NCBI GenBank assembly: GCA_003249625.1
Contig: QKII01000153.1
Span: 1 to 13,624 of the forward strand
DNA from: Propionivibrio sp.
GTDB taxonomy: Bacteria; Pseudomonadota; Gammaproteobacteria; Burkholderiales; Rhodocyclaceae
DNA length: 13,624 nucleotides
Direction of reading: 5' to 3'
Shown: positions 7,950 to 13,624 of the stretch, one piece after another
How positions within the stretch are numbered: position 1 is the first letter of the stretch
How the letters are laid out: each line of letters begins with the position of its first letter
Program-made: the position numbers and the translations under genes
The notes under the pieces: generated by a model
The model's input: only the letters and a program-made list of their open reading frames with translations
Database searches by the model: none
Told to the model about the DNA's origin: nothing

Positions 7950-8498
7950 TTATGCTTCGAGCTCTGCCATGCCGTCGTCTATCTCGGCAATAAGTTTTTC
8001 AAGAAACATCAGACGCCGCACGCGATCAGCCGCCTGGCTGTAATCGTGTTGATCGTCAAGCAGCTCAGCAAGTTGCTCGTAACGCTTGCTCATCCGCTGC
8101 CGGACGCGATGATGCAATTGTTCCAGCTCATCGTATTCGCATGCCTGGCGCGCTTCGGCAACCGCCTCACGCCACTCCATTTGCTCCATCAGGAACTCGG
8201 GTGGCATCACCGTGTTGTTTTCCTTGTCGATACTCTTTCCCGCAAGACTGAGCAGGTATTGCGCACGCAGCAAGGGGCTTTTCAACGTCTGGTAGGCTTC
8301 ATTTACCCGCGTCGCCCATTGCAGCGACCTGCGACGTTCGGACTCGCCCGCATGCGCAAACCGATCGGGATGAACCCGCGCCTGAAGTTCGCGAAAGCGT
8401 TTGTCCAGCGAAAGCGGATCGACGCGGAATGCGGGCGTCAGGCCGAACAAGGCGAAGTGGTCGGAGTTGAAGTTGATCTCGTCACGAGGAGAATCCAC
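7950..8498 (-). CDS. hscB: HscB, J-domain co-chaperone
   Basis: This is a 182-residue Hsp20-unrelated DnaJ-type co-chaperone (Jac1/HscB family). The N-terminal J-domain carries the essential HPD motif at residues 43-45 (RVHPDRF). It continues with [29 protein letters not shown], where the WATRVNEAY and LKSP blocks are family features. The C-terminal half is the three-helix IscU-binding bundle ([14 protein letters not shown] onward). HscB delivers IscU to HscA and stimulates its ATPase. The start codon is GTG at 8498; there is no ATG upstream of the J-domain, and an AAGGG precedes the GTG. It follows iscA by 52 bp. Confidence 0.95.
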   Translation of the reverse strand: MDSPRDEINFNSDHFALFGLTPAFRVDPLSLDKRFRELQARVHPDRFAHAGESERRRSLQWATRVNEAYQTLKSPLLRAQYLLSLAGKSIDKENNTVMPPEFLMEQMEWREAVAEARQACEYDELEQLHHRVRQRMSKRYEQLAELLDDQHDYSQAADRVRRLMFLEKLIAEIDDGMAELEA

Positions 8499-8550
8499 CG
8501 GGCCGCCCTTTCAGAAGAATCGCATCGGATGTCGCTCTCTCCACCGACGC

Positions 8551-8874
8551 TCAGACGTTGAAACTCTCGCCACAACCGCACGCGTCCTTCACGTTGGGGT
8601 TGTTGAACTTGAACCCCTCGTTCAACCCCTCGCGGGTGTAATCGAGCTCCGTGCCGTCAATATAGGGCAAGCTCTTCGGATCAACCAGTACCTTGACGCC
8701 ATGCGACTCAAACTGGATGTCGTCCGCTTCAGCAACATCGGCAAATTCAAGCTTGTACGCCACACCGGAACAGCCACTGGTGCGCACACCGACACGCAGA
8801 CCGATCCCCTTTCCCCGCTTCTGCAAGTACTTGGCTACGTGTTTCGCCGCGTTTTCGGAAAGCGTTACTGCCAT
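8551..8874 (-). CDS. iscA: IscA, A-type Fe-S carrier protein
   Basis: This is a 107-residue A-type carrier of the HesB/IscA family. The three metal-ligand cysteines are at the canonical positions: Cys35 in TSGCSGVAY, and Cys99 and Cys101 in ACGCGESF. The protein binds iron or a cluster and passes it to apoproteins, mainly in aerobic [4Fe-4S] maturation. The length equals that of E. coli IscA. The start at 8874 has a strong GAGGAGA seven nucleotides upstream. It sits 28 bp after iscU within the operon. Confidence 0.97.
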   Translation of the reverse strand: MAVTLSENAAKHVAKYLQKRGKGIGLRVGVRTSGCSGVAYKLEFADVAEADDIQFESHGVKVLVDPKSLPYIDGTELDYTREGLNEGFKFNNPNVKDACGCGESFNV

Positions 8875-8902
8875 CTTTCTATCTCCTCGTTCTCAAACCT
8901 GG

Positions 8903-9286
8903 TTATTCGCCCTGTTTCTTCCGGTAATCGGCTACCGCCGCCTTGATCGCATCTTCGGCCAGGATCGAGCAATGGATCTTCACCGGCGGCAAGGCCAGCT
9001 CCTCGGCGATCTGCGTGTTCTTGATCTCCAGTGCCTGGTCGAGCGTCTTGCCCTTGACCCATTCCGTCACCAGCGACGACGAGGCGATCGCCGAACCGCA
9101 ACCGTAGGTCTTGAACTTGGCATCTTCGATGACGCCATCCTTTCCGACCTTGATCTGCAATTTCATAACATCGCCGCATGCAGGGGCGCCAACCATACCC
9201 GTTGCTACGCCTTCTTCGTCCTTGCCGAAAGCTCCGACGTTACGCGGATTCTCGTAATGATCCAGTACTTTTTCGCTGTATGCCAT
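8903..9286 (-). CDS. iscU: IscU, Fe-S cluster scaffold
   Basis: This is a 127-residue scaffold protein on which [2Fe-2S] clusters are built from IscS sulfur and iron. The cluster-binding residues are in place: Cys37 with Asp39 in GAPACGDV, Cys63 in YGCGSAIASSS, and Cys106 in KIHCSILAEDAI. The HscA-recognition motif LPPVK is at residues 99-103. It has no C-terminal extension, so this is the ISC type rather than NifU. The start at 9286 is preceded by AAGGAG. It lies 56 bp after iscS, and that gap contains a perfect 8-bp hairpin. Confidence 0.98.
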   Translation of the reverse strand: MAYSEKVLDHYENPRNVGAFGKDEEGVATGMVGAPACGDVMKLQIKVGKDGVIEDAKFKTYGCGSAIASSSLVTEWVKGKTLDQALEIKNTQIAEELALPPVKIHCSILAEDAIKAAVADYRKKQGE

Positions 9287-9306
9287 GGTAAAACTCCTTT
9301 CAGTCG

Positions 9307-9334
9307 CGGCAGGCGACCATCATCCGGCCTGCCG
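9307..9334 (-). other. Stem-loop in the iscS-iscU intercistronic gap
   Basis: CGGCAGGC (9307-9314) and GCCTGCCG (9327-9334) form a perfect 8-bp GC-rich stem with a 12-nt loop, eight bases after the iscS stop. There is no T tract on the minus strand after it, so it is not a standard terminator. It could act in mRNA processing or stability, or be a partial attenuator. The structure is seen; the role is inferred. Confidence 0.6.
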
Positions 9335-9342
9335 AATGGTAA

Positions 9343-10554
9343 TCAGTGCGCAGCCCACTGCACGGTGTTCAGATCGACGCCTTCCTGCACCATCTCCCAG
9401 AGCGGCGACAGTTCCCGCAATTTGCCTATCTTCTCGTGCAACAGCTTGATCGCGTAGTCGATTTCTTCCTCCGTTGTAAAGCGTCCAAGGGTGAAGCGGA
9501 TGGAACTGTGGGCCAACTCGTCATCGCGCCCGAGCGCGCGCAACACGTAGGACGGCTCCAGCGAGGCTGACGTACATGCCGACCCGGAGGAGACGGCCAG
9601 ATCCTTGATCGCCATGAGCATCGACTCGCCCTCGACATAGGCAAAGCTGACGTTCAGGTTGTGCGGCACGCGGTGTTCAAGGTCGCCGTTGATATAGACG
9701 TGCTCGATATCCGAAACACCTTTGAGCAGCCTGTCGCGCAGAGCGCCGATCCGCTTGTTTTCCACGGCCATTTCCTCGCGGGCAAGACGGAAGGCTTCGC
9801 CCATGCCGACGATTTGATGCGTCGCCAGGGTGCCGGAGCGGAATCCGCGTTCGTGCCCACCGCCGTGCATTTGCGCTTCCAGCCGGACGCGGGGCTTGCG
9901 CCGGATGTATAGCGCGCCGATACCCTTCGGACCATAGGTCTTGTGCGCCGAGAAGCTCATCAAATCGACCTTCAAACTGCTCAGGTCGATATTGACCTTG
10001 CCGGTCGCCTGCGCCGCATCGACGTGGAAGATGATGCCCTTCTCGCGGCAGATCTCGCCAATCTCGGCGATCGGCTGGATGACGCCGATTTCGTTATTCA
10101 CGAACATCACTGAAACCAGAATGGTGTCGGGACGCAAGGCCGCCTTGAATGCATCAAGGTCGATGAGTCCGTTGTCCAGAACATCCAGATACGTAACTTC
10201 GAACCCTTGACGCTCCAGTTCGCGACACGTGTCAAGCACCGCCTTGTGCTCGGTCTTGACAGTAATCAGGTGTTTTCCCTTGCCCGAATAGAAATTCGCC
10301 GCACCCTTGATCGCCAGGTTATTGGACTCCGTCGCGCCGGACGTCCAGACAATTTCCTTCGAGTCGGCATTGATCAGTCGCGCCACCTGCTCGCGCGCTT
10401 CCTCGACCGCCGCCTCGGCTTCCCAGCCGAACGAATGCGAACGCGATGCCGGGTTGCCAAATTTTTCGACCAGATACGGAATCATTTTTTCCGCAACGCG
10501 CGGATCCACCGGTGTGGTCGCCGAGTAATCCAGATAGATCGGCAGTTTCAGCAT
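9343..10554 (-). CDS. iscS: IscS, cysteine desulfurase
   Basis: This 403-residue PLP enzyme converts cysteine to alanine and carries the sulfur as a persulfide to IscU and other acceptors. The PLP lysine is Lys205 in SAHKTYG, with His103 (TEHKAV) and Asp179 (HVDAAQ) in the cofactor site. The catalytic cysteine is Cys327 in [14 protein letters not shown]. The C-terminal tail [18 protein letters not shown] is the canonical IscS ending that helps form the IscU interface. The start is the ATG at 10554 with GGAG upstream. It follows a second desulfurase gene by 29 bp. Of the two, this is clearly the housekeeping IscS. Confidence 0.98.
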   Translation of the reverse strand: MLKLPIYLDYSATTPVDPRVAEKMIPYLVEKFGNPASRSHSFGWEAEAAVEEAREQVARLINADSKEIVWTSGATESNNLAIKGAANFYSGKGKHLITVKTEHKAVLDTCRELERQGFEVTYLDVLDNGLIDLDAFKAALRPDTILVSVMFVNNEIGVIQPIAEIGEICREKGIIFHVDAAQATGKVNIDLSSLKVDLMSFSAHKTYGPKGIGALYIRRKPRVRLEAQMHGGGHERGFRSGTLATHQIVGMGEAFRLAREEMAVENKRIGALRDRLLKGVSDIEHVYINGDLEHRVPHNLNVSFAYVEGESMLMAIKDLAVSSGSACTSASLEPSYVLRALGRDDELAHSSIRFTLGRFTTEEEIDYAIKLLHEKIGKLRELSPLWEMVQEGVDLNTVQWAAH

Positions 10555-10583
10555 TTTTTTGCTCCGTTCCTTAAGTTTGTCTG

Positions 10584-11741
10584 TTAGACCGCGATGGCGG
10601 TCAAATGCTGCAATCGGGTGACGGTGTCGCGCAACGACACCAGAAATCCATCAATATGCTCTGTCGTGTTTCCAGCCCCAAGGCTGACCCGTACGGCACC
10701 ACGTGCAATTCCCGCGGGGACCCCCATCGCGCTCAGCACATGCGACGGTTCGGGATTGGCGCTGGAACAGGCCGCACCACTGGCAACCGCGTAACCGGCA
10801 CGATCAAGTTGCGCCACCAGTGTTTCGCCTTCCAGATCGGGCAGCGAGAAATAAGTCGTATTTGGCAACCGCTCCACACCGGACGCGAAAAGCCGGGCAC
10901 CAAGACTGACCAGTCCCCGCTCAAGACGGTTCCGCAGTTCTGCAAGAAAAGCTTGTTTCTGCCCGATGCGCTGGGCGGCGAGTTCTGCAGCAAAACCAAA
11001 ACCGACGATCGCCGCGACGTTTTCGGTCCCCGAGCGCAGACCGCGCTCCTGCCCTCCTCCGGAGATCAACGGATCGATTTCCACACGCTTGTCGACGATC
11101 AGCGCTCCCGCGCCTTTCGGCCCACCGATCTTGTGCGCCGACACCGTAATAGCATGCACGCCACTGGCGTTCAGCCGCCGAAAATCGACTGGAATCTTTC
11201 CGAAAGCCTGAACAGCGTCAGTATGAAACAGTGCTCCCGACGCACGCGCACGATCCGCCAGAGAGGAAATATCCTGCAAGACACCGGTCTCGTTATTGGC
11301 CAGCATCACGGAAATCAAACGAGGGTTCTGCTTCAAAGCCTCTGAAACGGATGAGTATTCGACGCACCCGTCCGAATCAACGCCCAACTCGACGAGTTTC
11401 CAGCCGCGGCGGACAAGTTGCGCAGCAGGCTTTGTCACGCACGGGTGTTCGACGGTGCTGATCGCCAGCGTACCGGGCTTGAAAAACGCGGAAGCCCCCT
11501 TGAGGAACAGATTGTTCGCCTCCGATCCGCCACTTGTGAATACAACTTCCGTGGGATGCGCTCCGATCGCCGCAGCCACCCTGTTACGCGCTTCGTCGAT
11601 TGCCTTGCGCGCGGCGCGGCCATACTCGTGACGACTGGATGCATTACCAAACTGGGATCCTAACCACGGAAGCATGGCCTCCAGCACTACTGGCTCGAGA
11701 GGCGTCGTCGCGTTGTAGTCGAGGTATACGGAAGCGGCCAT
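10584..11741 (-). CDS. Second cysteine desulfurase, NifS/IscS-like paralogue
   Basis: This is a 385-residue class V aminotransferase-fold PLP enzyme, inserted between iscR and iscS. Catalytic residues are intact: His99 (TVEHPC), Asp175 (HTDAVQ), PLP Lys204 ([10 protein letters not shown]) and Cys325 in the loop [16 protein letters not shown]. The arrangement is that of group I (NifS/IscS) desulfurases. It differs clearly from the neighbouring IscS in sequence and lacks the SPLWEMV...VQW tail, ending instead in LQHLTAIAV. Cys101 next to the active-site histidine is another difference. It is therefore an old paralogue, not a recent copy. It may serve a different sulfur acceptor, or work under particular conditions; neither can be decided here. 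The start at 11741 lies 11 bp after the iscR stop, so the gene is in the IscR-controlled operon. Confidence 0.93.
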   Translation of the reverse strand: MAASVYLDYNATTPLEPVVLEAMLPWLGSQFGNASSRHEYGRAARKAIDEARNRVAAAIGAHPTEVVFTSGGSEANNLFLKGASAFFKPGTLAISTVEHPCVTKPAAQLVRRGWKLVELGVDSDGCVEYSSVSEALKQNPRLISVMLANNETGVLQDISSLADRARASGALFHTDAVQAFGKIPVDFRRLNASGVHAITVSAHKIGGPKGAGALIVDKRVEIDPLISGGGQERGLRSGTENVAAIVGFGFAAELAAQRIGQKQAFLAELRNRLERGLVSLGARLFASGVERLPNTTYFSLPDLEGETLVAQLDRAGYAVASGAACSSANPEPSHVLSAMGVPAGIARGAVRVSLGAGNTTEHIDGFLVSLRDTVTRLQHLTAIAV

Positions 11742-11752
11742 CGTTCGCGCTA

Positions 11753-12244
11753 TCAGGCCAACGCTGAAATTGAACGCCCTCGCCCACCCTCATTCGGACG
11801 ACGCGCATCCTTGAGCAAAGCAACATCGCCACCGACTTTCGTCAACTGCTGGGCCACCAGATCCGCCAGAGAAACCGATTCAAGATACTCGTACATCTTG
11901 GCGTTCAGCGTCATCCACAAGTCATGCGTCATGCAACGTTCTTCTTCCTTGCAGTTTTCGTGGCCACCGCATTGCGTGGCATCAAGCGCCTCATCGACAG
12001 CACGAACAATGTCCGCCACCGAAATCCGTGGCATCGGCCGGGCCAAGCGATAGCCGCCGCCTGGGCCGCGAACGCTGTCAACCAGCTTGTGCCGGCGCAA
12101 CTTGCCGAACAACTGCTCAAGATACGAAAGGGAAATCTTCTGCCGGTCGCTGATTCCGGCCAGCGTCACGGGTCCCTCGCCGCTATGCAGCGCCAGATCG
12201 ATCATCGCGGTAACGGCAAAACGTCCTTTGGTTGTCAGTCGCAT
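11753..12244 (-). CDS. iscR: IscR, [2Fe-2S]-sensing Rrf2-family repressor
   Basis: This is a 163-residue Rrf2-type winged-helix regulator. The N-terminal MRLTTKGRFAVTAMIDLA and the recognition region SLSYLEQLFGKLRRHKLVDSVRGPGGGYRLAR are typical. Cluster ligands fall exactly where they do in E. coli IscR: Cys92, Cys98 and Cys104, with His107 (QCGGHENCKEEERCMTH). Glu43, known to set DNA-site selectivity, is also present. With a cluster bound, IscR represses the isc operon through type-1 sites; apo-IscR acts at type-2 sites. The start is the ATG at 12244 behind a strong GAGGAG. The leader carries candidate IscR boxes, consistent with autoregulation. Confidence 0.97.
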   Translation of the reverse strand: MRLTTKGRFAVTAMIDLALHSGEGPVTLAGISDRQKISLSYLEQLFGKLRRHKLVDSVRGPGGGYRLARPMPRISVADIVRAVDEALDATQCGGHENCKEEERCMTHDLWMTLNAKMYEYLESVSLADLVAQQLTKVGGDVALLKDARRPNEGGRGRSISALA

Positions 12245-12257
12245 GGTTTCTCCTCTA

Positions 12258-12311
12258 ATACCCTCTTAGTTTTGTCAACTATCGGACAAGTTCCCGAAAT
12301 TAGTCAACAAT
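12258..12311 (-). promoter_or_regulatory. iscR promoter with two tandem IscR type-1-like boxes
   Basis: I compared the minus strand with the E. coli type-1 IscR consensus as I recall it (ATASYYGACTR, WWW, YAGTCRRSTAT). The box at 12311-12287 matches at 19 of 25 positions and the box at 12282-12258 at 20 of 25; about 9 would be expected by chance. A sigma-70-like promoter spans them: TTGACT (12307-12302), an 18-bp spacer, and GATAGT (12283-12278). One box thus covers the -35 and the other starts at the -10. The upstream box overlaps the cysE stop. Predicted transcription starts near 12271. Confidence 0.65.
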
Positions 12312-13052
12312 TTTACTCAGGTATTTAGGATCGAACTTGTCAGCTGTCGCCAGTTCATCCTCGATGCTGACACCGCTCGATTCCAGCTTCTTGAGCAGCA
12401 CCTCGATACGCCGGTCGGTTTCCACGGCATGATCGAGCAGTCCGTGAATTGCCTTGGCCAGCGGATCATCCTGGTTGGTCGACAAGGCATAGGCAGAAAA
12501 CCCCATCTGACCGGCCTTCTCCTCGCGCTTTTGCGCCTGCTCGCTGTCGATGATGCGCGCCGGATTGCCAACAGCCGTCGTTCCCGGCGGCACATTCTTG
12601 ACCACCACCGCGTTCGAACCGACCTTGGAATTCGCGCCGATGGTGATCGGCCCGAGCACCTTCGCCCCCGCACCGACGACCACGCCGTCCTCCAGCGTCG
12701 GGTGACGCTTCCCCTTGTTCCACGATGTTCCACCGAGTGTGACCGCGTGATAAAGCGTCACATCGTCGCCGATGACCGCCGTTTCGCCGATGACCACACC
12801 CATGCCGTGATCGATGAAGAAGCGTCGACCGATCGTTGCGCCGGGGTGGATTTCGATGCCTGTGAAAAATCGCGCAAGATGCGACGTGAAGCGTCCCATC
12901 CAACGGAATTGATGCATCCAGAACCAGTGCGCCAAGCGATGCATCATCACAGCGTGCAGGCCAGGATAACAGGTCAGCACTTCCCACGACGTCCGGGCGG
13001 CAGGATCGCGCGCAAATACCGAGCGTATGTCTTCTCGCAGGCGGCTGAACAT
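12300..13052 (-). CDS. cysE: Serine O-acetyltransferase
   Basis: This is a 250-residue left-handed beta-helix acetyltransferase that makes O-acetylserine from serine and acetyl-CoA, the committed step of cysteine synthesis. The N-terminal helices (residues 1-60, including [23 protein letters not shown]) precede hexapeptide repeats from about 68 to 165. These include [16 protein letters not shown] and [28 protein letters not shown], with likely catalytic His82 and His117. A charged helical tail follows (about 195-225). The protein ends in KIVD and lacks the terminal isoleucine that docks E. coli CysE into CysK. I chose the ATG at 13052 (GGAG upstream); a TTG at 13067 would add five residues. 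Its place directly before iscR links cysteine supply to the desulfurases, as in some other ISC loci. Confidence 0.95.
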   Translation of the reverse strand: MFSRLREDIRSVFARDPAARTSWEVLTCYPGLHAVMMHRLAHWFWMHQFRWMGRFTSHLARFFTGIEIHPGATIGRRFFIDHGMGVVIGETAVIGDDVTLYHAVTLGGTSWNKGKRHPTLEDGVVVGAGAKVLGPITIGANSKVGSNAVVVKNVPPGTTAVGNPARIIDSEQAQKREEKAGQMGFSAYALSTNQDDPLAKAIHGLLDHAVETDRRIEVLLKKLESSGVSIEDELATADKFDPKYLSKIVD

Positions 13053-13082
13053 GAGAGGAATCTCCAAGTGGGTTAATGCGTG

Positions 13083-13115
13083 ATTCTAAAATACCCGACT
13101 TTTTCGATCAAGATT
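13083..13115 (-). promoter_or_regulatory. Sigma-70 promoter for cysE overlapping an IscR type-1-like box
   Basis: On the minus strand, TTGATC (13111-13106), a 17-bp spacer and TAGAAT (13088-13083) form a good sigma-70 promoter, with a predicted start near 13076 and a leader of about 24 nt. A 25-bp sequence at 13115-13091 matches the recalled E. coli IscR type-1 consensus at 20 of 25 positions. Its right half, AGTCGGGTAT, is a complete match. The box covers the -35 and spacer, a position suited to repression. It also overlaps the trmJ stop codon. Confidence 0.65.
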
Positions 13116-13624
13116 TCGACGGTAGCGTTCGTTCCACCGCATCGAGAATACCTCGCAGGATGTTGATCTCGTCGCGCTCCAGATCCACCCGACCGTAGAG
13201 TCGCCGCAATTTCGCCATCAGACGCTTCGGCTGCGCCGGGTCGAGAAAACCAGTCTCGACCATGACGCGCTCGAGGTGCCCGTAGAAACGCTCGATATCG
13301 TCACTGGTTGCCGGAGGCGAGGCGAACGGGACCGTCCGGCTGACCTCTTCGGGACGGCCGGCGTGGGCCGCCAGCCTGAGTTCATAGCACAACAGTTGCA
13401 CCGCCGCCCCAAGATTGAGCGACGTATAGTCCGGATTGGCGGGAATGAACACAGTGCGCTGACAGCGCTGGACATCCTCGTTCGACAGCCCGGCTGTTTC
13501 GTTGCCGAAAAGCAGCGCCACGTCGCCTTCGAGCGACTTCTCCAGAACCAGCGGCGCCGCCTCGCGCGCCTGCAATCGAGAGGGACCGAGGTTGCGATGG
13601 CGCGCCGAGAGCGCTACAGCAAAG
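13108..13624 (-). CDS. trmJ: TrmJ-like tRNA (Cm32/Um32) methyltransferase, 5' end beyond the window
   Basis: This is the C-terminal part of a SpoU/TrmH-superfamily RNA methyltransferase. The reading frame is open to the right edge: before the TTG codon at 13575 I read FAVALSARHRNLGPSR, so the gene begins outside the window. The knotted SPOUT core is visible as VALLFGNETAGLSNEDV (motif 2) and FIPANPDYTSLNLGAAVQLLCYELR (motif 3), which form the SAM-binding trefoil knot. The C-terminal extension (FYGHLERVMVETGFLDPAQPKRLMAKLRRLYGR...LRGILDAVERT) is typical of TrmJ, which 2'-O-methylates position 32 of tRNAs. The stop at 13108 lies inside the cysE promoter. Neighbourhood with cysE and iscR is known in other proteobacteria. 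Confidence 0.9.
   Translation of the reverse strand, partial: FAVALSARHRNLGPSRLQAREAAPLVLEKSLEGDVALLFGNETAGLSNEDVQRCQRTVFIPANPDYTSLNLGAAVQLLCYELRLAAHAGRPEEVSRTVPFASPPATSDDIERFYGHLERVMVETGFLDPAQPKRLMAKLRRLYGRVDLERDEINILRGILDAVERTLPSKS

Noticed and set aside
1..13624. Mobile elements, CRISPR arrays, tRNA or rRNA genes, attachment sites
   Set aside because: I saw no transposase or integrase sequence, no regularly spaced repeats, and no recognisable tRNA or rRNA segment. The window is ordinary chromosomal core apart from the points listed.

Overview
The window comes from a proteobacterium, most likely a betaproteobacterium of the Rhodocyclales type (inferred from gene order and protein style; no database search was possible). 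About 9.5 kb of it is a canonical housekeeping iron-sulfur cluster (ISC) operon. I did not find a wholly new system. The points of interest are regulation, a gene broken by an 11-bp duplication, and a paralogous cysteine desulfurase.

Layout. All genes but one read on the minus strand, so the operon runs from high to low coordinates. At the right edge are the 3' part of trmJ (tRNA methyltransferase, cut by the window), then cysE, iscR, a second NifS/IscS-like cysteine desulfurase, iscS, iscU, iscA, hscB, hscA, fdx and iscX. hsp20 follows with its own heat-shock-type promoter and a strong terminator. Next come a methyl-accepting chemotaxis protein and a low-molecular-weight tyrosine phosphatase, which end at a bidirectional terminator. 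At the left, a plus-strand LolA-like lipoprotein-sorting gene carries a frameshift. It diverges from an ABC ATPase gene followed by a DUF1302 outer-membrane protein gene that runs off the left edge.

How the genes work together. CysE supplies O-acetylserine for cysteine. IscS takes sulfur from cysteine and builds clusters on IscU. HscA and HscB release the cluster by recognising the LPPVK motif of IscU. Fdx supplies electrons, IscA and IscX act in iron handling or transfer, and IscR senses cluster status and represses the operon. Three 25-bp sequences resembling the E. coli type-1 IscR site lie in the two leader regions: one over a good sigma-70 promoter in front of cysE, and two in tandem between cysE and iscR. 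This suggests that cysE belongs to the IscR regulon here. No terminator separates iscX from hsp20, so the chaperone gene could receive both heat-shock and isc transcription.

The left block (LolA-like protein, ABC ATPase, DUF1302 beta-barrel-type protein) looks like part of an envelope lipid or lipoprotein trafficking set. No permease gene is in view and the LolA-like member is disrupted. No mobile elements, CRISPR arrays, tRNAs or rRNAs were seen, and no gene-free stretch exceeds 300 bp.
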